A DNA stretch of 64,000 nucleotides, from the NCBI GenBank assembly GCA_963809715.1, contig CAWEKO010000004.1, positions 368,417-432,416 on the forward strand, read 5' to 3'. Each line of letters opens with the position of its first letter. Positions within the stretch are counted from its first letter, which is position 1. The notes beneath the pieces are model-generated. The model was not told the DNA's origin, did not search any database, and saw only the letters and a program-made list of their open reading frames with translations. This DNA comes from Bog-473 sp963809715 (GTDB taxonomy: Bacteria; Actinomycetota; Acidimicrobiia; Acidimicrobiales; RAAP-2). Positions 1 through 8,757 of this stretch are shown here, piece by piece. A program made the translations under genes and the position numbers.

Positions 1-1317
1 GACGGCCCGGGTCCTTACACCCCGCAGGTGCTTTCCGTGCTCGAGCGTTATGAGGTGCGGGCTACCTTCTTCGAGGTCGGAGAAGAGGTGGCCGCCTATC
101 CCCAGTACTCAAGGATGGTGGCGGCGGCTGGGTTCCCGGTCGAAAGCCACACCTGGAGTCATCCCGACCTCACCAAGCTGCCTGCCCCATCGGTCGCGTC
201 GCAGATCGACATGACCCAGGCCGAGATTCGGAACGTGACCGGCAACACCCCACAGTGTGTGCGTCCTCCGTACGACGCGTGGAATACCAGCGTCTTGGGG
301 CAAATCGCGGCACGAGGACTGACCACCATGAGCTACTCCGTTGACCCGAAGGACTGGAGCCTTCCCGGCGTGCAGGCGATCGTGAATCAGGCTGTCACCG
401 CCGCGTTCCCCGGTGCGGTCGTCGATTTGCACGACGCTGGTGGTGATCGGTCCCAGACCGTCGCGGCACTCCCGCAGATCATCACCCAACTCCGGTCGAG
501 GGGATACACCTTCGTCTCCATCTGCGGCGACGCCCGGCCAAACTTCGGCGGCCCTCAGGTCAGTGCGAGCTATGCGTTCGGGAACGCGCCGGCTCCGGGG
601 CCGCCCGTCACCTCCAACCAGCCATTCGTCGGGGCGGCCGCCACGCCGGACGGAGGCGGCTACTGGGAGGTGGCGTCCGACGGCGGCATCTTCTCCTTCG
701 GCGACGCAGCCTTCCAGGGTTCGATGGGCGGCCGGGAGCTCAATTCGCCCATCGTGGGCATTGCCGCCACGCCGGACGGAGGCGGCTACTGGGAGGTGGC
801 GTCCGACGGCGGCATCTTCTCCTTCGGCGACGCAGCCTTCCAGGGTTCGATGGGCGGCCGGGAGCTCAATTCGCCCATCGTGGGCATTGCCGCCACGCCG
901 GACGGAGGCGGCTACTGGGAGGTGGCGTCAGACGGCGGCATCTTCTCCTTCGGCGACGCAGCCTTCCAGGGTTCGATGGGCGGCCGGGAGCTCAATTCGC
1001 CCATCGTGGGCATTGCCGCCACGCCGGACGGAGGCGGCTACTGGGAGGTGGCGTCCGACGGCGGCATCTTCTCCTTCGGCGACGCAGCCTTCCAGGGTTC
1101 GATGGGCGGCCGGGAGCTCAATTCGCCCATCGTGGGCATTGCCGCCACGCCGGACGGAGGCGGCTACTGGGAGGTGGCGTCCGACGGCGGCATCTTCTCC
1201 TTCGAGGCACCCTTCTACGGTTCTCGTGCCGGTCTTGGCGCGGACCGCTTCTTCGCTGTTGTTTCGGGTTCCGGCTTCGCGGGATATCTCCTGACCGGGC
1301 AGCACCCAGTCGGGTAG
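1..1317 (+). CDS. Secreted polysaccharide deacetylase (NodB fold) with C-terminal repeats, 5' end cut by window
   Basis: The frame is open from base 1 and begins DGPGPYTPQVL, which is the end of NodB motif 1 (TFDDGP), so the signal peptide and first catalytic Asp lie outside the window. Motif 2 is visible as SHTWSHPDL (the metal-binding H-x3-H) and motif 3 as RPPYD. The later VDLHD matches the catalytic-His motif. The family removes N-acetyl or O-acetyl groups from cell-wall or extracellular glycans. After about residue 190 a linker leads to near-identical 42-residue repeats (core GYWEVASDGGIFSFG), and the last one ends in a diverged EAPFYGSRAG copy. Similar repeats are common in actinobacterial secreted proteins and probably form a beta-propeller or surface-binding module (inference). 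The gene is convergent with the neighbour, which uses the same repeat. Confidence 0.85.
   Translation, partial: DGPGPYTPQVLSVLERYEVRATFFEVGEEVAAYPQYSRMVAAAGFPVESHTWSHPDLTKLPAPSVASQIDMTQAEIRNVTGNTPQCVRPPYDAWNTSVLGQIAARGLTTMSYSVDPKDWSLPGVQAIVNQAVTAAFPGAVVDLHDAGGDRSQTVAALPQIITQLRSRGYTFVSICGDARPNFGGPQVSASYAFGNAPAPGPPVTSNQPFVGAAATPDGGGYWEVASDGGIFSFGDAAFQGSMGGRELNSPIVGIAATPDGGGYWEVASDGGIFSFGDAAFQGSMGGRELNSPIVGIAATPDGGGYWEVASDGGIFSFGDAAFQGSMGGRELNSPIVGIAATPDGGGYWEVASDGGIFSFGDAAFQGSMGGRELNSPIVGIAATPDGGGYWEVASDGGIFSFEAPFYGSRAGLGADRFFAVVSGSGFAGYLLTGQHPVG
637..1206 (+). repeat. 126-bp in-frame tandem repeat, four full copies plus a partial one
   Basis: Copies start at 637, 763, 889, 1015 and 1141. They are nearly identical at the nucleotide level; one visible difference is gtc-to-gtca-type wobble in the third copy (gcgtcagac versus gcgtccgac). 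Each encodes one 42-residue repeat of the deacetylase. Such identity implies recent duplication or ongoing homogenisation, and copy number is likely to vary between strains or be mis-assembled. Confidence 0.95.
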
Positions 1318-1349
1318 CTCGCCGACGGAACTCCAAAAGGGGACCGGAA

Positions 1350-2741
1350 CTATCCACTGGTGAGCGTGGTCGACACCAGCGAGGCCAGCGCGACGGCGCC
1401 CGGGCCGTCAATGCCCAGATGTGTCCCGTCAGTGCCGAACCACTGAGGGTTGTGCGCGGCCAAGGTGGCCCAGTCGGCCACCACGACATTGCGGTATCGG
1501 GTCGCGCCGCGTGCCAGGACTGCGTTGTTCGGGTCCTGCCATGTGCGATCCACGTGGACGTTGACGAACACGACACGCCTCGCGCCCGCGAGGATGAACA
1601 TCATCGTGTCGAAGTCGGCATCGCTGATCGGACCGTTCGTGCCCAACCCGACGATGACTTCGTCTCCGAGTCGCCCCTGTGCCTTCATGCCTTCCAGGAT
1701 CGACTCCCCCTCCGCCCACTGACGAGCCACGGCGGCGTCGACGTTGACGCCGGGGACGTCGGTCCTGAGGGAGTCTTGGTAGTCGACCATGATCGAATCC
1801 CCGACGGCGGTCACGTGGGGCGCCGGCCTGGGTGCGAACACGGGCGTCCCATAGAAGCCCGAGGTTCCGTAGGTGAACACGCCACCGTCGGCGCCGATGA
1901 ATCGGTAGCCGTGGCCGCTCGCCGACGCTTCCAGACCGACGATCCGAGCATTCAGGGCCATGTTGCCGGTTGATCCGTAGAACGGGGCGTTGAAGGCAAA
2001 GACTCCGCCGTCGGACGCAACGAGCCAGTAGCCATGGGACTCCACGTCCGTTGCGATGCCGACGACAGGCCGATTGAGATGGATCGAGCCGGTAGATCCC
2101 CAGTACGGAACACCGAAAGCGAAGACACCACCGTCGGTAGCCACCAACCAGTACCCGCTCCCATCGTGCGCAGCCGTCATGCCGACGACCGGCTCGTTGA
2201 GCGCCATCGATCCGGTCGATCCCAAGAAGGGGGCCCCGTAGGCGAAGATGCCGCCATCGACGGCGATCAACCAGTAGCCCCCGGTTGTCGGGTCGACCGC
2301 CATGCCGATGACCGGCTCGTTGAGGCGGAGGGATCCCGCCGAGCCCCGGAACTGCGCGTCGCCGAAGGCGAACACGCCACCGTCGGCTGCGACGAGGTAG
2401 TAGCCACCCCCATCCGGCGTCGCAGCGATGCCGACGACCGGAGCGTTCAAAGAAGTTTGTTGGCCCAGATAAGGTGCATCACCGCAGGCGGCAACGTATC
2501 CGTCCTGAGTCACGATCCAATAGCCGCCGCCGTCCTGGGTCTCCGCAATGCCGACCGCCGCGCTGTCATACGGAAACTCCGCAGATTGGGTGCATGTGGG
2601 TCCTACAAGGCGTTGGGATTCTGTCGCTCCCGTCGGCAATGTGGAAGCAGCAAGAAAGGAGAAAACGCCGACGATGCTCGACGCAAGAGCAATCCCACGG
2701 TGCTCCAATCTGCGGGCACATGCGGAGCGCCTCGGCCTCAT
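1350..2741 (-). CDS. Secreted GYWLVASDGG-repeat protein with C-terminal SGNH-hydrolase domain
   Basis: 463 residues. A basic N-terminus followed by a hydrophobic stretch (ALASSIVGVFSFLAAS) looks like a signal peptide. Residues about 60-300 hold six or seven repeats of about 42 residues with core GYWLVASDGGVFAFG and APFYGSTG, the same family as the convergent deacetylase but much more diverged. Residues about 305-463 are SGNH/GDSL-like: GDSIMVDYQ carries the Ser of block I, GLGTNGPISD matches the N-containing block III, and GTDGTHLG matches the D-x2-H block V. Similar domains occur at the C-termini of cell-wall O-acyltransferases. Acyl-ester hydrolysis or transfer on a surface glycan is likely (inference). 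The same domain recurs alone at 40.8-41.5 kb. Confidence 0.8.
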   Translation of the reverse strand: MRPRRSACARRLEHRGIALASSIVGVFSFLAASTLPTGATESQRLVGPTCTQSAEFPYDSAAVGIAETQDGGGYWIVTQDGYVAACGDAPYLGQQTSLNAPVVGIAATPDGGGYYLVAADGGVFAFGDAQFRGSAGSLRLNEPVIGMAVDPTTGGYWLIAVDGGIFAYGAPFLGSTGSMALNEPVVGMTAAHDGSGYWLVATDGGVFAFGVPYWGSTGSIHLNRPVVGIATDVESHGYWLVASDGGVFAFNAPFYGSTGNMALNARIVGLEASASGHGYRFIGADGGVFTYGTSGFYGTPVFAPRPAPHVTAVGDSIMVDYQDSLRTDVPGVNVDAAVARQWAEGESILEGMKAQGRLGDEVIVGLGTNGPISDADFDTMMFILAGARRVVFVNVHVDRTWQDPNNAVLARGATRYRNVVVADWATLAAHNPQWFGTDGTHLGIDGPGAVALASLVSTTLTSG

Positions 2742-2954
2742 GTTCTCGACCTCCCTGTATCAGCCCCAGGCCGGCTCGGTCCGAAGTCGCTGAGCCGGCC
2801 TTCGGACACCTCTATTGCAATTGGCGCCTGCGAGTCTTCGAGTTCCGGCCGCCTCAGGCCTGAATTTCTGTCCGCGGTGAGGCCGCGAGGGGTCCTCTCA
2901 GTTGCCGCCGGTTGTGTCTGTTCGGGTGCGGGACTGTTGTCGCGACCGCCATTG

Positions 2955-3038
2955 TGGGCGAGGCGGGACTTGAACCCGCACATCCTTTCGGACACAGGAA
3001 CCTGAATCCTGCGCGTCTGCCTATTCCGCCACTCGCCC
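2955..3038 (-). tRNA. tRNA-Leu (CAG)
   Basis: On the minus strand the acceptor arms GGGCGAG (5' end at 3038) and CTCGCCC (ending at 2956) pair over 7 bp, with discriminator A at 2955. The D-arm is GGCGGAATAGGCAGACGC. The anticodon stem CAGGA/TCCTG encloses loop TTCAGGT, so the anticodon is CAG. A long variable arm (GTGTCCGAAAGGAT) identifies a class II tRNA. The T-arm GCGGGTTCAAGTCCCGC is canonical. CCA is not encoded. Confidence 0.95.
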
Positions 3039-3159
3039 GAGTGACCGGCCAACAGTAGTCTCTGCGCCGCCGGGTCCCGGCTGCACGTACCGGGGTGACC
3101 TGGTCAGACGCCCCGTGAATCCCAGTTCGGGGCCCCCGGCCGGTAATCTCTGGGAGACC

Positions 3160-3816
3160 ATGGGACTCCAGCAGTTTGAGGAGCGCCTCGAGCGTCTGGT
3201 GGAGGGTACGTTGGCCAAGCCGTTTCGAAGCAGCCTCCAGCCGGTCGAGATCGGCCGCAGGCTGACCCGCGAGATGGATCTGCACCGGCGGGTGGGTGTG
3301 CGGGGCCTCATCGCGCCCAATGCCTTTGCCGTGACCCTCTCGGCCGCCGACGTCAGCCGGTTCGCCAATTTCATCGATGCGCTCTCGCGCGAGCTCGCCG
3401 ACGCCGCCCGCGAGCACGCCAAGATCGAGGGCTACTCCTTCGTCGGCCCGGTCGAGGTGGAGATCTTCGAGGGCTCGTCGCTGAAGCCTGGTCGTTTCAC
3501 CGTCTCGGCTGAAGTTCGTGAGAGCGAGGACGGTGGTTTCCTGGCCGAGCTGCTCCTCCCCGACGGGCGGCGGGTCACCGTGGGTTCCGACGCCGTGGTC
3601 ATCGGGCGCCTGCCCGAATGCGGGGTCGTGCTGTCCGACTCAAACGTGAGCCGACGCCACGCCGAGCTGCGGCGAAAGGGCGACGGGGTCTTCGTCACGG
3701 ACCTCGGCTCCACCAATGGCACCAGGGTGAACGGCGCTCCCATCCGGGAGCATCTCCTGGCCAGCGGGGACGAGATCAGCGTCGGATCGACGCGGCTCAT
3801 CTTCGAAATGTCGTGA
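3160..3816 (+). CDS. fhaA: FhaA: DUF3662 plus FHA-domain protein
   Basis: About 218 residues. The ATG at 3160 is chosen because MGLQQFEERLERLVEG matches the conserved FhaA N-terminus and a purine-rich GGGAGA precedes it. The DUF3662 region spans roughly residues 1-115. The C-terminal FHA domain (about 140-218) shows VIGRLPECGVVL, SNVSRRHAEL and DLGSTNGTRVNG, the phosphothreonine-binding loops. FhaA-type proteins bind phosphorylated partners of PknB and help control peptidoglycan precursor supply. A TAATCT box at 3144-3149 could be the -10 of a short-leader promoter. It is the first gene of fhaA-fhaB-pstP-pknB and overlaps fhaB by 4 nt. Confidence 0.93.
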   Translation: MGLQQFEERLERLVEGTLAKPFRSSLQPVEIGRRLTREMDLHRRVGVRGLIAPNAFAVTLSAADVSRFANFIDALSRELADAAREHAKIEGYSFVGPVEVEIFEGSSLKPGRFTVSAEVRESEDGGFLAELLLPDGRRVTVGSDAVVIGRLPECGVVLSDSNVSRRHAELRRKGDGVFVTDLGSTNGTRVNGAPIREHLLASGDEISVGSTRLIFEMS

Positions 3817-4346
3817 CGGCAGGGGGTGGGGTGGCGGTCCTTCTCGCCACGCAGAATCTCAATGCCGTCCTGCACATCCTGCAGTGGAGCGTCATCGCGC
3901 TGATCTTCATCTTTTTCCTGCGTGTGGTCCGGGCGGTCTGGGTCGAGATGAGCCCCGCGACCGTCCGCAAGCCGCGCTGGGAACGGCGCCAGGAGCGGCG
4001 CGAAGCGCGCGGGGCGGGCCAGCCGGCGGAGTCACGCAGGGAGGGCCGTCGCCGCCCGCTGTACCTCACGGTGCTCCAGCCCCCCGAGCAGGCCGGCCGC
4101 AACTACGACCTCGACGACGAGCTCACCATCGGACGTTCGCCCGGGTGCGGGGTCGCCATGACCGACGACATCTATACCTCGACGCTGCACGCCCGGCTGT
4201 TCCGTCACAACGACCAGCTCTGGGTAGAGGACCTCGGCTCCACCAACGGCACCTATGTCAACTCGGAGCAGATCTCCCAAGCCATGCGCCTGGGCAAGGG
4301 TGACCTGCTCCAGATCGGTTCAACCGTGTTCGAGGTGGCCCGGTGA
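3813..4346 (+). CDS. fhaB: FhaB: membrane-anchored FHA-domain protein
   Basis: About 177 residues from the GTG at 3813, which overlaps the fhaA stop (GTGA). A second GTG at 3831, after a G-rich purine tract, is an equally possible start. A single N-terminal transmembrane helix (ILQWSVIALIFIFFLRVV) is followed by an Arg/Glu-rich linker. The FHA domain has TIGRSPGCGVAM, then STLHARLF in place of the usual S-x2-H, and DLGSTNGTYVNS. The family is a substrate and docking protein for PknB at the division site. The stop overlaps the pstP start, so the three genes are probably translationally coupled. Confidence 0.9.
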   Translation: MTAGGGVAVLLATQNLNAVLHILQWSVIALIFIFFLRVVRAVWVEMSPATVRKPRWERRQERREARGAGQPAESRREGRRRPLYLTVLQPPEQAGRNYDLDDELTIGRSPGCGVAMTDDIYTSTLHARLFRHNDQLWVEDLGSTNGTYVNSEQISQAMRLGKGDLLQIGSTVFEVAR

Positions 4347-5980
4347 CAGTGTTGCGTTCGGGCTCGGCGACCCACGTCGGGCGCGTCCGCCCGGTCAACC
4401 AGGACGTCCCCCTCGAGCGCTCGAACCTGTTCGCCGTGGCCGATGGCATGGGCGGCCACGTAGGTGGCGAGGTGGCGGCGCGGGTGGCGGTCGAGACCCT
4501 CGAGCAGGCTTTCGAGCGTGCCCCCTCCGCCGGCGGTCTGTACGAGGCCTTCTCCGAGGCCAACACCGCGGTTTGGCGCGAGAGCCTGGCCAACGAGGAC
4601 CTCCGGGGCATGGGGACGACGCTCACTGCGCTCGCCCTGGTGGGCGGCGGCGACGGGAAGGACGTACTGGCCCTGGCCAATGTGGGCGACTCCCGGGCCT
4701 ACGTGTTCTCGGACGAGCAGATGGTCCAGGTCACTGACGACCACAGCCTGGCCGAGGAGCGGATGCGCCACGGCGAGATAACCGAAGCCGAGGCGGCCGT
4801 CCACCCGCAGCGTCACATCCTCACGCGCGCCCTGGGTGTCTCCTCCGAGGTCGAGACGGACATGTGGGAGCTCCATCTCCGCTCGGGCGACCGGGTCATG
4901 CTCTGTTCCGACGGGCTATCCAACGAGGTGGATCCCCACGAGATGTCCCAGGTCCTGGGTGCCGTGGCGGACCCCGGCGAGGCCGCCCAGCGCCTGGTCG
5001 ACGTGGCCAACGCCAACGGGGGCTCCGACAACATCACGGTCGTCATCGTCGACGTCCAGGTCGGCGAGGACATGAACGGATCCGCAGCCTTGGTGACGCC
5101 GATCGGCCGGGCAACCAGCCCGCCGACGGCGGCGACCCCGGCGGTCGGAGATTCCGGATCCGACCCGGGCGGGACGAGTGAGGCCGCCCCGGACGACGAC
5201 GAAGAAGCCCCGGAAGACGACGAAGAAGGCGACCGGCCGGCCGGTGCGGCGGCGGGTGCAGAAGCCGCTGCGGCGTTGACGACCACGGCCCTCCTCACCC
5301 AGCAGCAGCCGGCGTCCGACGCACGTCCCGACGACACGCTGGCCCCCGGCGCGCAGCTCGGCTTCGGGGAACGGCGTGATCAGGCGACGCTGGCCGATGT
5401 CGGCCCGCACAGCGACGAGTTTTTTCTCGGCAGTCCCACCGCCGCCGTTCCGGTGGCCCGCAGCACCGCACGCGTCCCGCCCCAAGCCCAGCCCCAAACC
5501 CCCGGCGCCCGGACGGACGAGAAGGAGAGCCGGGGCGAGCGCCGTCGCCGGTTGGGCATTCCCCGACGGATCACCTTCCGCGTCTTGGGCTTCGTGATCC
5601 TGGTGGCGGCCGTGCCGATTGGCGCCTACTACGCGACCCGCTGGTACGCCTACGACAACTGGGTCGTGACCAGCCAGGGCACGCAGATCGTCGTCAAGCA
5701 GGGCCAGCCGGGTGGTGTCCTCTGGTTCCACCCCAAGGTGGTGTACCGCTCGCCGCACACCACGAGTGACGTTCCGCCCGTTGCCGTGGCCGCACTGCAC
5801 GCCGGAGTCCAGAAATCCTCGCTGGCCAAGGCGAAGTCCTACATCAACGGCCTGGCCACCACGACGACCACGACGACGACGACCACCACCACCACCACCA
5901 CGACCGCCGCCGTCCCGCCCCCCACGACCGTGCCCCCGGCGACGGCCGGGACGCCGACGACCCCGGCGGGCACGCCATGA
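4343..5980 (+). CDS. pstP: PP2C-family Ser/Thr phosphatase with transmembrane anchor
   Basis: 545 residues, GTG start overlapping fhaB. Residues 1-235 form the PP2C domain: NQD, DGMGGHVGGE, GDSRAY, CSDGLSNEV and DNITVVIVDV carry the metal-binding Asp residues. It removes phosphates placed by PknB-type kinases. A long acidic and Pro/Ala-rich linker (about 240-405) leads to one transmembrane helix near residues 412-432 (VLGFVILVAAVPIGAYY). An extracytoplasmic domain of about 80 residues and a run of 16 threonines encoded by ACC/ACG codons close the protein. PstP relatives normally have this layout, but the poly-Thr tail is probably a cell-wall spacer. Confidence 0.92.
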   Translation: MTVLRSGSATHVGRVRPVNQDVPLERSNLFAVADGMGGHVGGEVAARVAVETLEQAFERAPSAGGLYEAFSEANTAVWRESLANEDLRGMGTTLTALALVGGGDGKDVLALANVGDSRAYVFSDEQMVQVTDDHSLAEERMRHGEITEAEAAVHPQRHILTRALGVSSEVETDMWELHLRSGDRVMLCSDGLSNEVDPHEMSQVLGAVADPGEAAQRLVDVANANGGSDNITVVIVDVQVGEDMNGSAALVTPIGRATSPPTAATPAVGDSGSDPGGTSEAAPDDDEEAPEDDEEGDRPAGAAAGAEAAAALTTTALLTQQQPASDARPDDTLAPGAQLGFGERRDQATLADVGPHSDEFFLGSPTAAVPVARSTARVPPQAQPQTPGARTDEKESRGERRRRLGIPRRITFRVLGFVILVAAVPIGAYYATRWYAYDNWVVTSQGTQIVVKQGQPGGVLWFHPKVVYRSPHTTSDVPPVAVAALHAGVQKSSLAKAKSYINGLATTTTTTTTTTTTTTTTAAVPPPTTVPPATAGTPTTPAGTP

Positions 5981-6094
5981 CACGCCTGCAGCTACTGCCG
6001 CTCCCGCAGCCGCAGCCCTCCGATTCGCTCGCCCCGCCGAAGAGCGAGACTGTCCAGGTTCTCGTGGGAAGCCACGCGTAGGCTCAGGGCCCGA

Positions 6095-8038
6095 ATGCAA
6101 CCCGTCGAAACCCCGCGCGTCTACTCGGGACGCTACGAGATCACCCATCTGGTCGCGCGCGGGGGCATGGCTCAGGTCTACCGGGCCGTCGACCGCCAGC
6201 TCGATCGGCCGGTCGCCCTCAAGGTGCTCTTTCCCGAGCTCTCCGTCGACAAGACCTTCGTCGAGCGGTTCCGCCGGGAGGCCCAGGCGGCCGCCAACCT
6301 GTCGCACCCCAACATCGTCCCCGTGTTCGACTGGGGCGAGGACGACGGCTCGTACTTCATCGTCATGGAGTACGTCGACGGCCGGCCCCTCTCGGCCGTC
6401 ATCAAGGATCCCGAGCCGCTCCCGTCTCGTGAGATCGCCGGTATCGGCGCCGGGGTTGCCGCCGCCCTGGCCTTCGCCCACCGCCATGGCGTGGTCCACC
6501 GCGATGTGAAACCCGGCAACGTGCTCATCACCCCCGACGGCGAGGTCAAGGTCACCGACTTCGGGATCGCCCGGGCCGTCAACACCGAGGAGAGCCTGAC
6601 CCAGACCGGCGCCGTCATGGGCACGGCCGCCTACTTCTCGCCCGAGCAGGCCGAGGGCAAGGGGGTGGACGCCCGGAGCGACATCTACTCGCTCGGCGTC
6701 GTCCTCTACGAGATGGCGGTCGGCAAGCCGCCCTTCACCGGCGACTCTCCGGTGGCGGTTGCGTCCAAGCACGTGCGCGATCAGCCCATTCCGCCCCGGG
6801 TGGCCAATCCGGCCGTCCCGACCGCGCTCAACTCCATCATCATGAAGGCGATGGCCAAGAACCCGGACGACCGTTACGGGTCGGCCGAGGAGTTGCGGGC
6901 GGACCTCCTGCGCTTTGCCGATGGGCGACCCGTCGAGGCGGTCGATCCCGGCGTGACCTCGATGATGACCGCGCTCGGCACGACCTCCATGATGGGGCCG
7001 ACGACCGGCACCCTGGCCGTGCTCAACGGCACGACGGTGCTCCCCGGCCAGGACGACGCCGAGCGCAAGAAACGCAACCGCCGCCTCGTCATCCTTCTCG
7101 TGATTCTCCTGGTCGCGCTGGGCATCATCGCCTTCTTCCTGCTGCGTTCGGTCCTGGTCAGCAAGGTGAACGTCCCTGCCGTGACCGGGGTGCCCCAGAC
7201 CGTGGCGACCCAGACGCTGAAGAACGAAGGGCTCGCTGTCGGCACCATCAGCTTCGAGACCAACGCCAGGTCCAAGGGCATCGTGTTGTCGCAGAACCCG
7301 ACCGCCGGCACGTCGGTGGACAAGGACACCACCGTTGACCTGGTCGTGAGCAACGGGCCCCATATCCCCATCGTCACCGTGCCGACGGTGACCGGTCTGC
7401 AACTGACCGCGGCCATTCCCCTCATCAGCGCGCAGGGCTTGAACTATTCGGTCAGGGACATCACCAGTCCTAAGCCGGTCGGGACGGTGATCTCGCAGAC
7501 GCCGGCCGGAGGAGCCAAGGTCAAGCAGAACGTCCCGGTGGTGCTCACCGTCTCGGGCACGCAGAGCGAGGTCTCGGTGCCGAGCGTCCTCGGGCAATCG
7601 CCCGCCGCGGCGGGGTCACAGTTGACCCATGCCGGGCTCAGCGTGGGATCCCAGACGAGTGCGTGTTCGAGCCAGTTCCAGGGCGGGGTCGTCGCGTCAC
7701 AGAACCCGCCCGGCGGGGTCACCGTGCAGCCCAACACGCCGGTCAACATCGTGGTGTCGAGCGGTAGCTGCGTCTCGGTGCCCGGCGTGATCGGCCAGTC
7801 GGCCAACGCGGCGCAGAACGCAATCACCAACGCCGGGTTGGTGCCGAACACGACCTTCGACACGGGGTGTGCCAACGGCGCGCAGCCCGGCCAGGTCGAC
7901 AATCAGAACCCGGCCCAGGGGACGCAGGTGGCCAACGACAGCACGGTCAACATCTCGGTCTGCCAGGGCGCCACCACGACGTCGACGTCCAGCACGACCA
8001 CGACGACGACCAGCTCGACCACGACGAGCACCCCGTAG
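6095..8038 (+). CDS. pknB: PknB-type receptor Ser/Thr protein kinase with four PASTA repeats
   Basis: 647 residues. The kinase domain (about 11-275) has the glycine loop GGMAQVYRA, the Lys of VALKVL, catalytic HRDVKPGNVL (Asp near residue 137), DFG near 155 and the APE-equivalent SPEQ. A juxtamembrane Thr/Met-rich segment leads to one transmembrane helix near 331-352. Four extracellular PASTA repeats follow (starting VNVPAVTG, VTVPTVTG, VSVPSVLG, VSVPGVIG), which in this family sense muropeptides or lipid II. Repeats 3 and 4 contain extra Cys pairs that could form disulfides. A Ser/Thr tail ends the protein. It lies 114 bp after pstP, where rodA, pbpA and pknA are usually found. Confidence 0.95.
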   Translation: MQPVETPRVYSGRYEITHLVARGGMAQVYRAVDRQLDRPVALKVLFPELSVDKTFVERFRREAQAAANLSHPNIVPVFDWGEDDGSYFIVMEYVDGRPLSAVIKDPEPLPSREIAGIGAGVAAALAFAHRHGVVHRDVKPGNVLITPDGEVKVTDFGIARAVNTEESLTQTGAVMGTAAYFSPEQAEGKGVDARSDIYSLGVVLYEMAVGKPPFTGDSPVAVASKHVRDQPIPPRVANPAVPTALNSIIMKAMAKNPDDRYGSAEELRADLLRFADGRPVEAVDPGVTSMMTALGTTSMMGPTTGTLAVLNGTTVLPGQDDAERKKRNRRLVILLVILLVALGIIAFFLLRSVLVSKVNVPAVTGVPQTVATQTLKNEGLAVGTISFETNARSKGIVLSQNPTAGTSVDKDTTVDLVVSNGPHIPIVTVPTVTGLQLTAAIPLISAQGLNYSVRDITSPKPVGTVISQTPAGGAKVKQNVPVVLTVSGTQSEVSVPSVLGQSPAAAGSQLTHAGLSVGSQTSACSSQFQGGVVASQNPPGGVTVQPNTPVNIVVSSGSCVSVPGVIGQSANAAQNAITNAGLVPNTTFDTGCANGAQPGQVDNQNPAQGTQVANDSTVNISVCQGATTTSTSSTTTTTTSSTTTSTP

Positions 8039-8088
8039 CACCAGCACGAGCACCGGCTGCGGGCCGGGACGGTCCGCGTCCGTCCCGA

Positions 8089-8682
8089 TCAGGCCTTGGC
8101 CGACGCCCCCAACTGGGACAGGAAGTTACCGAGCAGGGCCGGCCCTGACGCCGTCAGCACCGACTCGGGGTGGAACTGCACGCCCTCGACGGCGAACTCC
8201 CGATGGCGCAGGCCCATGACCACCCCGTCGGTGGAGGTCGCCGTGACCTCCAGGCAATCGGGCACCGACTCGGGCCGGACGACCAGCGAGTGGTACCGCG
8301 TCGCCACGAAGGGGTTGGGCAGGCCGGCAAAGATGCCGCTCCCGTCATGGTGGATCTCCGAGGTCTTGCCGTGCATCAGGTGCGGGGCCGGCACGATCTC
8401 GCCACCGAAGGACTGGCCGATGCACTGGTGCCCCAGGCAGACCCCCAACAGGGGGACGTCCCCGGCCAGGGCGGCGATGGCCTCGAGGCTCACCCCGCCG
8501 TCCTCGGGACGACCCGGCCCGGGCGAGATGAGCACGGCGTCGGGCCTCTCGGCCCGGATGCCCGCCACGTCGATGGCGTCGTTGCGGTACACCACCGGCT
8601 CGGCCCCCAGCTCGCCCAGTTCCTGGACCAGGTTGTAGACGAACGAGTCGTAGTTGTCGACGAGGAGTACCCGCGGTCCCAT
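8089..8682 (-). CDS. trpG: Glutamine amidotransferase, anthranilate/aminodeoxychorismate synthase component II
   Basis: 197 residues from the ATG at 8682 (MGPRVLLVDNYDSFVYN, the conserved start of this family). Class I amidotransferase signatures are present: ISPGPGRPED, the nucleophile Cys in LGVCLGHQC, and the catalytic His/Glu in VQFHPES. It releases ammonia from glutamine for TrpE or PabB. No synthase partner is in the window, so trpG and pabA cannot be told apart. The position between pknB and crgA matches the conserved arrangement near the actinobacterial origin, which is the reason for the trpG label. It points toward pknB and is divergent from crgA. Confidence 0.92.
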   Translation of the reverse strand: MGPRVLLVDNYDSFVYNLVQELGELGAEPVVYRNDAIDVAGIRAERPDAVLISPGPGRPEDGGVSLEAIAALAGDVPLLGVCLGHQCIGQSFGGEIVPAPHLMHGKTSEIHHDGSGIFAGLPNPFVATRYHSLVVRPESVPDCLEVTATSTDGVVMGLRHREFAVEGVQFHPESVLTASGPALLGNFLSQLGASAKA

Positions 8683-8757
8683 GGGCCGACGATCGTACCG
8701 CCGTCGGGCCGGACTTCCGCCCGGAGCGCCCCGCCGGCGCTGGCTAACCTCTCCCCT

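Noticed and set aside
5977..6081. 34-codon frame overlapping the pstP stop (ATGA)
   Set aside because: Pro/Gln/Leu-rich with no similarity to the start of RodA or any known protein; the overlap alone is weak support.
4916..7597. An 893-codon open frame on the minus strand opposite pstP and pknB
   Set aside because: It is antisense to two well-supported genes and consists of Arg/His/Gly-rich sequence typical of a shadow of high-GC coding DNA. No family pattern.
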